From: Pseudomonadales bacterium
Lineage (GTDB): Bacteria > Pseudomonadota > Gammaproteobacteria > Pseudomonadales > Halieaceae
Assembly (NCBI GenBank): GCA_024234855.1
Contig: JACKNN010000002.1
Coordinates: forward strand, 124,001-188,000
Reading direction: 5' to 3'
Length of the DNA: 64,000 nucleotides
Under the pieces are notes generated by a model, which saw nothing but the letters and a program-made list of their open reading frames with translations, made no database searches and was not told the origin of the DNA. Positions within the stretch are counted from its first letter, which is position 1. Each line of letters opens with the position of its first letter. The translations under genes and the position numbers were made by a program. Below, in pieces: positions 16,597 through 25,368 of the stretch.

Positions 16597-16672
16597 GCCG
16601 GCATAGCTCAGTTGGTAGAGCAACGCACTCGTAACGCGTAGGTCCGGTGTTCGATCCACCGTGCCGGCACCA
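16597..16672 (+). tRNA. tRNA-Thr (anticodon CGT)
   Basis: A 76-nt cloverleaf with encoded CCA. Acceptor GCCGGCA (16597-16603) pairs with TGCCGGC (16662-16668), discriminator A, CCA at 16670-16672. D stem GCTC/GAGC, anticodon loop CT-CGT-AA with CGT at 16630-16632, T stem CGGTG/CACCG with loop TTCGATC. The anticodon stem has one A-C mismatch next to the loop (A16627 opposite C16635); all other stems are perfect. CGT reads ACG threonine codons. Confidence 0.93.
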
Positions 16673-16780
16673 CTTTTCCAGTCGACCGGGGCCTGGCTTG
16701 CCCGTTCCCGCTGTCGCCGCCGCGTTCGTCGGCAGCCCTGCGCAATGACAATCAGGGCCCAACCTTGCTACATTTCAGCC

Positions 16781-17488
16781 ATGACAGGCAAAGGTCACAT
16801 ACTGGTGGTCGATGACGACCCCGAAATTCGCGAACTGCTGGCGCTTTTTTTGCGAGAGCATGGCTTCGAAGTCGACGTGGCCGCAGACGGCGCCGCGATG
16901 TTCCTCCACCTGCAGGCCGGGGAGCCCGACCTGATTGTGCTGGACCTTATGCTGCCCGGGGAGGACGGCCTGAGCCTCTGCCGTCGCCTGGCGGCGGGAT
17001 ACACCATGCCCATCATCATGCTGACGGCGGTGGCGGAGGAGGCCGACCGTATCGTCGGCCTGGAAATGGGCGCCGATGACTACCTCACCAAACCGTTCAA
17101 TCCGCGGGAGTTGCTGGCGCGCATCCGGGCGGTATTGCGCCGGGCGGGCCAGCCGGCGGGACGCCAGGGTCAACTCGTGAGTTTCAAGGGCTGGCAGCTG
17201 GACGTGGGGCGGCGCGAGCTGAAGCGGGAGGACGGCACCCTGGTGCCGCTGAGCGCCGGCGAGTTCCGCTTGTTGCAGGTGTTGGCGGAACACCCCCAGC
17301 AGGTGTTGAGCCGCGATTTCCTGCTGGAGCGTACCCACGGCAGGGAGGGCGGGCCCTATGATCGCAGCGTGGATATCCAGCTGTCGCGCCTGCGTCGCAA
17401 ACTCGAGCACGATCCGAAAGACCCGCGCATCATCAAGACCGTGCGCAGCGGTGGCTATATGTTCAGCCTCCCCATCGCCCGTCGATGA
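16781..17488 (+). CDS. OmpR-family two-component response regulator
   Basis: 235 residues from ATG 16781 (an ATG at 16745 is also in frame but adds residues before the receiver fold). Receiver domain: acidic DDD at 11-13, phospho-acceptor D55 (VLDLMLPGEDG), T in MLTA and K in YLTKPF. C-terminal winged helix of the OmpR/PhoB type (LSAGEFRLLQVLAEHPQQVLSR, YDRSVDIQLSRLRRKLE, RSGGYMF). The sensor kinase starts within the last 4 bp, so they are coupled. The gene pair sits directly in front of the hmu-like operon, where a direct repeat suitable for an OmpR-family dimer is found, so regulation of that operon is the best inference. Confidence 0.9.
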   Translation: MTGKGHILVVDDDPEIRELLALFLREHGFEVDVAADGAAMFLHLQAGEPDLIVLDLMLPGEDGLSLCRRLAAGYTMPIIMLTAVAEEADRIVGLEMGADDYLTKPFNPRELLARIRAVLRRAGQPAGRQGQLVSFKGWQLDVGRRELKREDGTLVPLSAGEFRLLQVLAEHPQQVLSRDFLLERTHGREGGPYDRSVDIQLSRLRRKLEHDPKDPRIIKTVRSGGYMFSLPIARR

Positions 17489-18843
17489 TGCGCTGGCTGT
17501 GGCCCGCGGGACTTGCCGGCAGGTTGGCGCTGCTGCTGGCCCTGGCCCTGATTGTGGTGCAATTGATTACCCTGCCTTATTTCCTGCGCCAGCAGGCCAG
17601 CGCCGCGGCCGAACTGTTCGAGCGCTCGACGGTGGCGCGTATCGCCCATATCGTCGCGTTGTTCGAGCCCCTGTCGCCGGCGGGGCGACGGCAGCTGTTG
17701 CCGGCCATCAACAGCCCCTATCTCGACGTCGAACTGTTTTTTGAACCGACCGCGACCGCCCGCGCCGCGGCGGACGAAACAGCGCTCGCGGCGAATCTTT
17801 CCGCCCGCCTGCAGCGCCAGGTCATGATCAAGCGGGTAGGGCAGGAGCAGGCAGAGGAACAGGGCGAGCCGGGCGGCCTGCCATCGCTGTTACCCGGCCA
17901 GCAGCGCATTGCGGTGTGGGTGCCTCTGGCGGATAACAGCTGGCTGCGCTTTTCCACCCATTCCGACCTGCCAGCACTGGGCTGGGTAGCCCATATGTCA
18001 GCCCAACTGCTGCTGGTATGCCTGGCGCTGGTGGTATTTGCCGTGGTGGCCGCGCGCCAGATCACACGCCCCATCAGGACCTTTGTGGCGGCGGCGGAAC
18101 GCCTGGGTACTGACGTCAATTCACCGCCCATCCCGGAAAAGGGCAGCCAGGAGTTGCGCCGGGCGACCCGGGTGTTCAATACCATGCAGGAGCGATTGCA
18201 GCGCTACGTGGAAGACCGCACCCGCATGCTGGCCGCTATCTCGCACGATCTGCGCACATCGCTGACACGCCTGCGTTTGCGCACCCGGTTCATCGCCGAT
18301 CCGCAACAGCGAGCCAAGGCCGAGCAGGACCTGGAACAGATGGATGCGATGCTGGCATCCACGCTGAGCTTCGCCCGCGATGATGCCGCCTCGGAAAAAC
18401 CCGTCGATGTCGACCTCGCCAAGTTGCTGCACACCCTGTGTGACGACCTGATTGACCTGGGCGAAGAGGTTGAGTACTGCGGCCCCGAAGCCTGCACCGT
18501 GTGCTGCAGGCCGTTGGCGCTGCAGCGGGCGGTGACCAATGTACTGTCCAACGCGGTCAACTACGGCAGGCGTGCCCGGGTTACCCTGGAACCGCGGGTG
18601 GGCAACTGTGAAATCCGGGTCGAGGACGACGGCCCCGGCATTCCCGAGGCCCGGATGGAGGCAGTGTTTGAGCCCTTCGTGCGACTCGATCCCGCGCGCA
18701 ATCGCAGTACCGGCGGCAGCGGCCTGGGCCTGTCGATCGCCCGTTCAGTCATGCGCTCCCACGGGGGTGATATTACCCTGGTCAACCGCTCCGGCGGTGG
18801 CCTGGTAGTGCACATGGTGCTGGCAGACCTGGCCACGCCGTAG
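17485..18843 (+). CDS. EnvZ-type sensor histidine kinase
   Basis: 452 residues. Helix 1 about 10-32, a periplasmic loop to about 170 (GQQRIAVWVPLADNSWLRFST near its end), helix 2 about 173-190, then a HAMP linker (RQITRPIRTFVAAAERLG). HisKA with the phospho-histidine H254 (AAISHDLRTSLTRLRLR), close to EnvZ but with Ser where most relatives have Pro after HDLRT. HATPase core: N box NVLSNAVNYG, G1 VEDDGPGIP, F/G2 GGSGLGLSIA. The periplasmic sensing domain has no known ligand. Pairs with the response regulator it overlaps. Confidence 0.9.
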   Translation: MMRWLWPAGLAGRLALLLALALIVVQLITLPYFLRQQASAAAELFERSTVARIAHIVALFEPLSPAGRRQLLPAINSPYLDVELFFEPTATARAAADETALAANLSARLQRQVMIKRVGQEQAEEQGEPGGLPSLLPGQQRIAVWVPLADNSWLRFSTHSDLPALGWVAHMSAQLLLVCLALVVFAVVAARQITRPIRTFVAAAERLGTDVNSPPIPEKGSQELRRATRVFNTMQERLQRYVEDRTRMLAAISHDLRTSLTRLRLRTRFIADPQQRAKAEQDLEQMDAMLASTLSFARDDAASEKPVDVDLAKLLHTLCDDLIDLGEEVEYCGPEACTVCCRPLALQRAVTNVLSNAVNYGRRARVTLEPRVGNCEIRVEDDGPGIPEARMEAVFEPFVRLDPARNRSTGGSGLGLSIARSVMRSHGGDITLVNRSGGGLVVHMVLADLATP

Positions 18844-18848
18844 CCCGC

Positions 18849-18887
18849 TGTTACACACTGTTACAAAACCCCGGCCCGGTGACACAC
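18849..18887 (+). promoter_or_regulatory. Direct-repeat operator candidate for the OmpR-family regulator
   Basis: Two 10-bp direct repeats, TGTTACACAC (18849-18858) and TGTTACAAAA (18859-18868), lie head to tail just after the kinase stop codon; a degenerate third, GGTGACACAC, is at 18878-18887. Tandem half-sites with about one helical turn spacing are the usual form for OmpR/PhoB-family dimers. Position about 85-100 bp before the hmuS-like start fits promoter activation or repression. Seen directly; binding inferred. Confidence 0.5.
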
Positions 18888-18951
18888 GATCGATACAGTG
18901 CTGCCCTACACTGGCGTAACTGGAACTTCGTTAATGCCGGGGACAGGTTTG

Positions 18952-21900
18952 ATGGCCACACCGCGCAACAAGCTACTGCTGGGAACCACACTGCTGCTGA
19001 TTCTGGCGGGAGGCTGGTTCGCCTACAGCAAGTGGGTATCGCCGACCCGGGTTGCCCTGGTCAACTACGAGGACTTCCAGGCGGCCCGGATATTCAAGTC
19101 CAATGACAATCCGCTGATCGCGGTGGAGATGGTGCCGCTGGCCGAGTTGGATCGCGTCACCGGCTACGACCTGGTGCTGTTCTTCGGACGGGGACTCAAC
19201 CTGGAACCGGAGCAGTTTGAATTCCTGCAGGCGGCCGGTATCAAGGGCCTGAAAATGTTCATGGAGGGCGCCACCAATCCCAATATCGACGTCACCAACC
19301 TGCGCGGCCGCGACCTGGACTTTGTCGGCGACTATATCCGCTTCGGTGGCAGCGCCAACTACCGCTCACTGCTGAACTACGCCCGGGCCGTATTCGACGG
19401 CAAGAAGGTGCTCGTCGATCCGCCCAGAGACCCGCTGCCCCTGTCCCAGGACCTGGTGTTTTACCTGGACGAGGACGCGCTGTTCGAGACCGTTGCCGGG
19501 TTCGAGGAATACGCCATCGCCAATGGCCTTCACAAGCCGGGCCAGCCACGGGTGGCGATGGTGACCTCGGTACCCGGTCCTTTCAACTCCAACCGCGACC
19601 ATGTCGACGCACTTATCCGCTCGCTGGCGGACCAGGGTCTCAATGTCTATCCCATGGCGGCCCTCAACAAGCGCCTGGCATTTCTGCGCGAGGTCAATCC
19701 CGACGCGGTGGTGTTCATGCCGCACGGCAGGATAACCCTCAACGAGGCGGAGGAGGCCATTGCCTGGCTGCGGGAGCGCAATATACCGCTGTTTGGCCCC
19801 CTCTCGGTTTTCCAGAATCACGACGAGTGGCTCGACGACCAGCAGGGCATTACCGGTGCGCTGATCACCATGTCCGTGGTGTTGCCGGAGTTTGACGGCG
19901 CCATTGCTCCCTACGCCATCGCCGCCAAGTATCCCGACGAATACGGCTACCAGATATTCAAGCCCATCCCCGAGCGCATGGAGAAATTCACCCGAATGGT
20001 GCGCGAGTGGATAGCGCTCAAGAGCATGCCCAACGCGGACAAGAAACTGGCCATTTACTATTACAAGGGCCCGGGTATGAACGCCATGACCGCCGGCGGC
20101 CTGGAAGTGGCGGACTCGCTCTATAACACCTTGCAGGTCCTGCGCGATGCCGGATACAGGGTAGAGGGCCTGCCGGCTGACCTCGAAGGATTCAAGGCGC
20201 TGATCCAGCGCGAGGGCCCGGTGCTGGGGCCCTATGCCGCGGGCGATATGGCCGCTTTCTTCGCCGCGGGGAAACCGGCCCTGGTGTCGGCGCAGGATTA
20301 CGACCGCTGGTGCGCCGAGGAACTCGCGCCCGCGATGTGCGAGGCAGTCACCGCCCGCTACGGCCGCAGTCCGGGCCAGTACATGACCACCGTGCGCGAG
20401 GGCGTGGAGTATCTGGCGGTGGCGCGGGTAGAGCTGGGCAATATCGTACTGCTGCCCCAGCCACTGCCCGGTGTGGGCGAGAATACCTTCGCCCTGGTAC
20501 ACGGTACCCGGGCGGCGCCGCCGTATCCCTACGTGGCTTCCTACCTGTGGACCCGCAAGGTGTTCCAGCCCGATGCCGTCATGCACTTCGGCACCCACGG
20601 CTCGCTGGAGTTTACCCCCTGGAAACAGGTGGCCCTGTCGGAATACGATTGGTCCGATGCCCTGATCGGCGGCATCCCGCATTTCTACATGTACACCATC
20701 AACAACGTGGGCGAGGCGATTATCGCCAAGCGCCGCTCCTACACCACGACCGTTTCCCACCTCACTCCGCCGTTTATGGAAAGTGGGATCCACAACGAAA
20801 TGAAAGAACTGGGAGATAAGCTCAACAGCTATTACCAGCTCGAGGACGGCGCGGTGAAGGGCAGCTATGCCAGCGCCATTCGCGACCAGGCCATCGAGCT
20901 GGGTATCGTCGAGCAGCTGGGGCTGGGGTCCCGGGATGAGCCCTGGACCGACCAGGACTACTTCGCCCTGTCCAATTACGTGGAGACCCTGTCTCACGAA
21001 AAAATCACCGCCGGGCTATACACCCTCAACAAGCCCTACACGCCGGAGCAGGTCGACGCGACCACCCGCCTGATCACGATCGACCCGCTGGCGTTTTCCC
21101 TGGCGAAGCTGGATGAGATCGAGGGCAGGATCGACGCCGCGCAGCTCGACGACAAGCCCTTGTTCGATGTGAACTATCGCCGCCCCGCCAGGCAGTGGGT
21201 GGAGCGGCTGCTGGCGGGCGAGGACGCGCAGCTTGTGCTGGCGGAAATATTCCCCGCGGACCAGCGCCAGCGGGCGGCCCGCTGGTTTGAGGACAATCGC
21301 CGCCTCACCGACGGCGAGATCATAGGCGGCTTCGTCGCCATGGGCAGTATGCAGGCAGACCTGGGTGATGAGGGCGACGCCGGCCAGGAGGACCTGGCGC
21401 GTACCGAGGACCTGCTGGTGCGGATCATGCCGTATCCGGAGCGGGTGGAGTTTATCCGCTCCCTGGCATCGCAAAAGCGGTTTGAAATGTCCTCCAAGTC
21501 ACTGGATCCGGAGCTGTTGAAACAGGCCCAGGTGATCGCCCGGGCGATCCCGGCGATGGCCGAGGGGCTGAAGATCTCCCAGCAGGACGACGTGAACCAG
21601 CTGTTGCGCCTGATGCAGAAGCCGGCAGTGTACGACCGGGTATTCGAGCTGCTGGATGATCCGCAACTGGCGCAGCGGGTCGAGGCGCAGCGGCGGGAGG
21701 TGGCGGCGACGAACCTGGCGACCGCGCTGGCGCCCCAGAATTTGCAGGCGCTGAGCCTGGCCCTCAACGACATGCAACGCAACACCGCGCTGGCGGCGAT
21801 GGACAAACGCCAGTTGCAGGCTTTCATCGATACCCTGGCGTTCTACCGCGACAACATCGCTATCGCCGATCAACCCGAAGCCGGCGCCGGTGGCGACGGC

Positions 21901-23706
21901 GAGGCGCTGCGGGCCCTGCTGGCGGTGTCTCAACGGGACCAGCGTATCGGCGCGGCGGCCGAGCTGGCCTCGGAAAAAATCCGCGTGATGGACCAGCGCG
22001 ACAAGAATTTCGCCTTCGCGGTGCGCACTATCGAGCAAAATGTACTTGCGGTAGCCGATTATCGCCGCGATCTGGCCGCCAGCCCGGGCATCGAGATGGC
22101 GAGCATGCTCAACGCCCTCGCCGGCGGCTATGTGCCACCCACCTCCGGCGGTGACCTGGTGCGCAACCCGCGCACCCTGCCCACCGGGCGCAATATGTAT
22201 TCGGTGGATGCCGAGCAGACGCCGACAGTTGAAGCCTGGGAAGTCGGCGTCAAACTGGCGCAGTCACTGCTGGAAGCACACGCGGCGGCCAATAACGGGG
22301 CGTATCCCAGAAAGGTGACGTTCACCCTCTGGCCGGGAGACTTCATCCAGACCGAGGGCGCCCAGCTCGCCCAGATCCTCTACCTGCTGGGAGTCGAGCC
22401 GGTGCGCGACCCGTTCAACCGGGTGGTGTCGGTGAAGCCGATACCGCTGGAACAGCTGGGGCGGCCGCGTATCGACATCGTCGCTCAGACCGCCGGCCAG
22501 TTTCGGGACCTGGCCGCCAGCCGTATCCTGCTGATCAACCAGGCCATCGAGATGGTGGCGCAGTTGCAGGAGGAGGGCGGCGACAACTATGTGCGCTCCG
22601 GGGTCACCAAGTCCGAACGCATGATGATAGACAAGGGCATATCGCCGGCAGAAGCCAGGGAACTGGCCAGCACCCGGGTATTCGGCGGGGTGAACGGCGC
22701 CTACGGCACCGGCATCATGGGGCTGGTGGAGAAGGGGGATGCCTGGGAGGACGATTCCGAGGTTGCCAAACAATACCTGAACAACATGGGGGCGGTGTAC
22801 GGCAAGGGCGACAAGTGGAGTTACTTCCGCGAGGGCGTATTCGAGGCGGCCCTGCAGGATGCCGAGGTCGTGGTGCAGCCGCGCGAGTCCAACGCCTGGG
22901 GCGCGCTGTCGCTGGATCACGTCTACGAATTCATGGGGGGCCTCAACCTGGCGGTGCGCTCAGTGACGGGTAAGGAACCCAAGGCCTACTTCAACGATTT
23001 CCGCAATGCCGACAACCCGGCAATGCAGACCATGGAGGAGGCAGTCTGGACCGAGGCCCAGGCCACCCTGTTCAATCCCGAATATATCAGGGCCCTGCAA
23101 CAGGGCAGCGCCTCCTCGGCGGAAACCCTGGCAGAGACTTTCCGCAATACCTACGGCTGGAATGTGATGAAACCGGACGCCATCAAGGACGAACTGTGGG
23201 ACGAGATTTATGCCACCTACATCGATGACAAGTTCAAGCTGGGGGTAAAACAGTTCTTCGAGCGGGAGAACCCCTACGCGCTGCAGGAGATGACCGGCGT
23301 GATGATGGAGACCGCGCGCAAGGGCATGTGGGAAGCCAGCCCGGAGCAGATCCGGCAACTGGCGGCCCTGCACGCGGAGCTGATCGGGAAGTACGGTGCC
23401 GGTTGTTCCGGCTTCGTCTGCGACAACGTCAAACTGCGGGATTTTATTGCCGGGCAGTTGCCGCCCGAGCAGCGCCAGAATTACCAGCAGCAGATCAGGA
23501 AGTCGCTGGAGGCACCGGCGGAAACCGAGCAGGACTCCATGGTGCTGGAAAAAGAAGTGATCCGCGAGGCGGACGAGGCGGACACGCCCCTCATCGAACG
23601 GCTCAACTGGGGCCTGATCATCGGCGTGCTGCTGATCGTCGCCACCATCGGCTTTCTCGCCTCCCGTCGGCGCCACGCCCGGGCGCTGGAACCGGCGGAG
23701 CTGTAG
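18952..23706 (+). CDS. hmuS: Membrane-anchored CobN/BchH-family chelatase, HmuS-like
   Basis: 1584 residues from ATG 18952, chosen because GGGGACAG precedes it and a membrane anchor follows at once (about 7-26). The large-subunit chelatase signature is clear: MHFGTHGSLEFTPWKQ (about 544-559), then FYMYTINNVGEAIIAKRR and SHLTPPFMESG. A second membrane helix lies near the C terminus (about 1549-1570), after a charged linker. Cytosolic CobN and BchH have no such anchors; the pattern is that of HmuS, the CobN-like protein of heme-uptake operons, proposed to remove metal from tetrapyrroles. The body is therefore expected in the periplasm between two anchors. Three genes of the HmuTUV type follow. 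Substrate (heme, chlorophyll derivative, cobalamin) is not readable. Confidence 0.82.
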   Translation: MATPRNKLLLGTTLLLILAGGWFAYSKWVSPTRVALVNYEDFQAARIFKSNDNPLIAVEMVPLAELDRVTGYDLVLFFGRGLNLEPEQFEFLQAAGIKGLKMFMEGATNPNIDVTNLRGRDLDFVGDYIRFGGSANYRSLLNYARAVFDGKKVLVDPPRDPLPLSQDLVFYLDEDALFETVAGFEEYAIANGLHKPGQPRVAMVTSVPGPFNSNRDHVDALIRSLADQGLNVYPMAALNKRLAFLREVNPDAVVFMPHGRITLNEAEEAIAWLRERNIPLFGPLSVFQNHDEWLDDQQGITGALITMSVVLPEFDGAIAPYAIAAKYPDEYGYQIFKPIPERMEKFTRMVREWIALKSMPNADKKLAIYYYKGPGMNAMTAGGLEVADSLYNTLQVLRDAGYRVEGLPADLEGFKALIQREGPVLGPYAAGDMAAFFAAGKPALVSAQDYDRWCAEELAPAMCEAVTARYGRSPGQYMTTVREGVEYLAVARVELGNIVLLPQPLPGVGENTFALVHGTRAAPPYPYVASYLWTRKVFQPDAVMHFGTHGSLEFTPWKQVALSEYDWSDALIGGIPHFYMYTINNVGEAIIAKRRSYTTTVSHLTPPFMESGIHNEMKELGDKLNSYYQLEDGAVKGSYASAIRDQAIELGIVEQLGLGSRDEPWTDQDYFALSNYVETLSHEKITAGLYTLNKPYTPEQVDATTRLITIDPLAFSLAKLDEIEGRIDAAQLDDKPLFDVNYRRPARQWVERLLAGEDAQLVLAEIFPADQRQRAARWFEDNRRLTDGEIIGGFVAMGSMQADLGDEGDAGQEDLARTEDLLVRIMPYPERVEFIRSLASQKRFEMSSKSLDPELLKQAQVIARAIPAMAEGLKISQQDDVNQLLRLMQKPAVYDRVFELLDDPQLAQRVEAQRREVAATNLATALAPQNLQALSLALNDMQRNTALAAMDKRQLQAFIDTLAFYRDNIAIADQPEAGAGGDGEALRALLAVSQRDQRIGAAAELASEKIRVMDQRDKNFAFAVRTIEQNVLAVADYRRDLAASPGIEMASMLNALAGGYVPPTSGGDLVRNPRTLPTGRNMYSVDAEQTPTVEAWEVGVKLAQSLLEAHAAANNGAYPRKVTFTLWPGDFIQTEGAQLAQILYLLGVEPVRDPFNRVVSVKPIPLEQLGRPRIDIVAQTAGQFRDLAASRILLINQAIEMVAQLQEEGGDNYVRSGVTKSERMMIDKGISPAEARELASTRVFGGVNGAYGTGIMGLVEKGDAWEDDSEVAKQYLNNMGAVYGKGDKWSYFREGVFEAALQDAEVVVQPRESNAWGALSLDHVYEFMGGLNLAVRSVTGKEPKAYFNDFRNADNPAMQTMEEAVWTEAQATLFNPEYIRALQQGSASSAETLAETFRNTYGWNVMKPDAIKDELWDEIYATYIDDKFKLGVKQFFERENPYALQEMTGVMMETARKGMWEASPEQIRQLAALHAELIGKYGAGCSGFVCDNVKLRDFIAGQLPPEQRQNYQQQIRKSLEAPAETEQDSMVLEKEVIREADEADTPLIERLNWGLIIGVLLIVATIGFLASRRRHARALEPAEL

Positions 23707-23734
23707 CCGATGCTAGCCCCCGTGGAGACAGCCC

Positions 23735-24436
23735 TTGGATAACATCATCCTGTTCCTGGCCCTGTTCAGCCTGACCGCCACGGCGGCCCAGGTCTCCCTG
23801 TTTCGCGCCTGGTGGCAGCAACTGGGCCTGGCGTTGGCGATCGCGCTGATCACTTACGGTTTTTACCCCACCGCCATCACCCTGGGCAGCAACGACCTGG
23901 CGGCGCTGCTGGCGGACCCGGCGGCGATGCTGGATATGTCAGTGGTGCTGGTACTGGAGGCCGCCGTGATGCTGGTACTGGCGCTGTTTATGTTGCGCGA
24001 AATGTACACCGTGCTGGTGCTGCCGTGGAAACTGGTACTGCTGCTGCAGTACCTGCCGCTGGCGAGTGCTGTCGGCGTGTTGTGTTTCTACCAGGTGCAG
24101 CTCTACCAGCAGGGCCTGCAACTGCCCTTCGACCAGACCGCGCTGGCTTATGGCGCGGCGGTGGCCGCCGTGGTGATTCTGCTGGCCTGGCTGATCAAGT
24201 GGCTGGTGCCGATGCGGGTGTTGCGGCTCGAACTCAAGCTGGCGATGCACAGCGCGCAGATCGTGCTGGCGGTCGCGGTGTCGGTGTTGACGGCCACCTA
24301 CCCCTATCGCCCGGCGGATATCCGGCCGAACCTGGTGGAATTTATGGCCGTGGTGGTGCTGATGGCAGTGGGGGCCTTTCTGGGTTACCTGCTCTACCAG
24401 CGGAAAATTCTGAAACTGATGTCGCAACGGGGGTAA
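23735..24436 (+). CDS. Polytopic membrane protein in the HmuT position
   Basis: 233 residues, TTG start preceded by GTGGAGAC at suitable spacing. About six to seven hydrophobic helices fill nearly the whole protein; few charges outside the loops (WWQQLG, LREMYT, YPYRPADIRP). It lies between the HmuS-like chelatase (28 bp) and the ExbB-like gene (4 bp), the same place as HmuT in hmuSTUV operons. It probably forms a membrane complex with the neighbours. No catalytic motif seen. Confidence 0.7.
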   Translation: MDNIILFLALFSLTATAAQVSLFRAWWQQLGLALAIALITYGFYPTAITLGSNDLAALLADPAAMLDMSVVLVLEAAVMLVLALFMLREMYTVLVLPWKLVLLLQYLPLASAVGVLCFYQVQLYQQGLQLPFDQTALAYGAAVAAVVILLAWLIKWLVPMRVLRLELKLAMHSAQIVLAVAVSVLTATYPYRPADIRPNLVEFMAVVVLMAVGAFLGYLLYQRKILKLMSQRG

Positions 24437-24440
24437 GGGT

Positions 24441-25028
24441 ATGGACTTGATAGTGCAGGCGCTGTATTGGATTTCGTCGGGGCTGTTGATCCCCACCATC
24501 GTGTTGCTACTGCTGTTTCTCGCGCGTGGCCTGCTGGTCATCGGCGGATTCTACGGGCTGTACGCCCATCGCATGGCCTATGAAAAATCGGTCAGGCCGG
24601 CGCTGGCGGATCTGTCCGCCGTCAACGCCCGCCAGGTACTGGCGGCGGACCATATCCGCAACAGCGGCCTGGTAAATATTTACCTGGAACAGTTGCTGGC
24701 GGCGGCGCACCAGCCGGTAAAGGCGGAAAAGGTGCTGGCGGATTTCGAGATGGCCTGTGAGAAGGATCTCGCGGCGGTGAAAACTCTCGCCAGGATCGGG
24801 CCCATTCTCGGCCTGATGGGCACCCTGATCCCCATGGGGCCGGCGCTGGTTGGCCTGGCCTCCGGCGATATGGCGTCGCTGGCGCAGAATATGCAGGTGG
24901 CCTTCGCCACCACGGTGGTGGGCCTGCTGGTGGGCGCCATCGGGTTCTTCTGCAACCAGATCAAGACCCGCTGGTACGCATCGGACCTGTCCGATCTCGA
25001 GTACATCTACGCCGTCATCAAGGACTAG
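24441..25028 (+). CDS. hmuU: MotA/TolQ/ExbB family proton channel subunit, HmuU-like
   Basis: 195 residues with three membrane segments: about 12-37, and a pair at about 117-135 and 152-172. The pair carries the family signature, ARIGPILGLMGTLIPMGPAL ... VAFATTVVGLLVGAIGFFCN, which lines the ion path in TolQ/ExbB/MotA. It likely powers the chelatase with proton motive force together with the DUF2149 partner. It is 4 bp from each neighbour. No flagellar or tol genes are near, so a dedicated role in this operon is most likely. Confidence 0.85.
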   Translation: MDLIVQALYWISSGLLIPTIVLLLLFLARGLLVIGGFYGLYAHRMAYEKSVRPALADLSAVNARQVLAADHIRNSGLVNIYLEQLLAAAHQPVKAEKVLADFEMACEKDLAAVKTLARIGPILGLMGTLIPMGPALVGLASGDMASLAQNMQVAFATTVVGLLVGAIGFFCNQIKTRWYASDLSDLEYIYAVIKD

Positions 25029-25032
25029 CCCC

Positions 25033-25368
25033 ATGAAGCGCCACCGCTTTTTACACAAGAATGACGACGACCTCGACCCCCTGAACTCGCTCACCAACCT
25101 GTTCGATGTGGCGATGGTGTTCGCCGTTGCCCTGATGGTGGCGCTGGTGCAACACCTGAATGTGGCGGAGTTGTTGCTGGAAAAGGAATTTACCATCGTC
25201 AAGAATCCCGGCAAGGACGATATGGAGATCATCACCAAGAAAGGTGAGGAGATCAGCAAGTACAAGCAGAACCAGAACCTGGAAGCGGACCCCGGCAAGC
25301 CCCGGGGCAAGCGGGTGGGGACGGCCTACCAGTTGGACAACGGCGAGATTATCTATATACCGGAGTAG
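25033..25368 (+). CDS. hmuV: DUF2149 family protein, HmuV-like ExbD counterpart
   Basis: 111 residues from ATG 25033. One membrane helix (about 22-43, TNLFDVAMVFAVALMVALVQ) with an aspartate (D25) at its cytoplasmic start, the arrangement of ExbD/TolR/MotB proteins whose Asp takes part in proton passage, then a charged periplasmic tail. DUF2149 proteins accompany CobN-like and ExbB-like genes. It lies 4 bp after the ExbB-like gene and closes the HmuSTUV-like set. Confidence 0.8.
   Translation: MKRHRFLHKNDDDLDPLNSLTNLFDVAMVFAVALMVALVQHLNVAELLLEKEFTIVKNPGKDDMEIITKKGEEISKYKQNQNLEADPGKPRGKRVGTAYQLDNGEIIYIPE

Noticed and set aside
19366..20997. 543-codon open frame antisense to the HmuS-like gene
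   Set aside because: No ribosome site or motif; the plus strand has the clear chelatase signature.
18952..23706. Reading the large chelatase as cobaltochelatase CobN for cobalamin synthesis
   Set aside because: Two membrane anchors, no cob genes or CobS/CobT in the window, and ExbB-like plus DUF2149 partners point to the HmuS type.
24441..25028. Flagellar MotA
   Set aside because: Short ExbB/TolQ-like protein in an operon with a chelatase; no flagellar genes.
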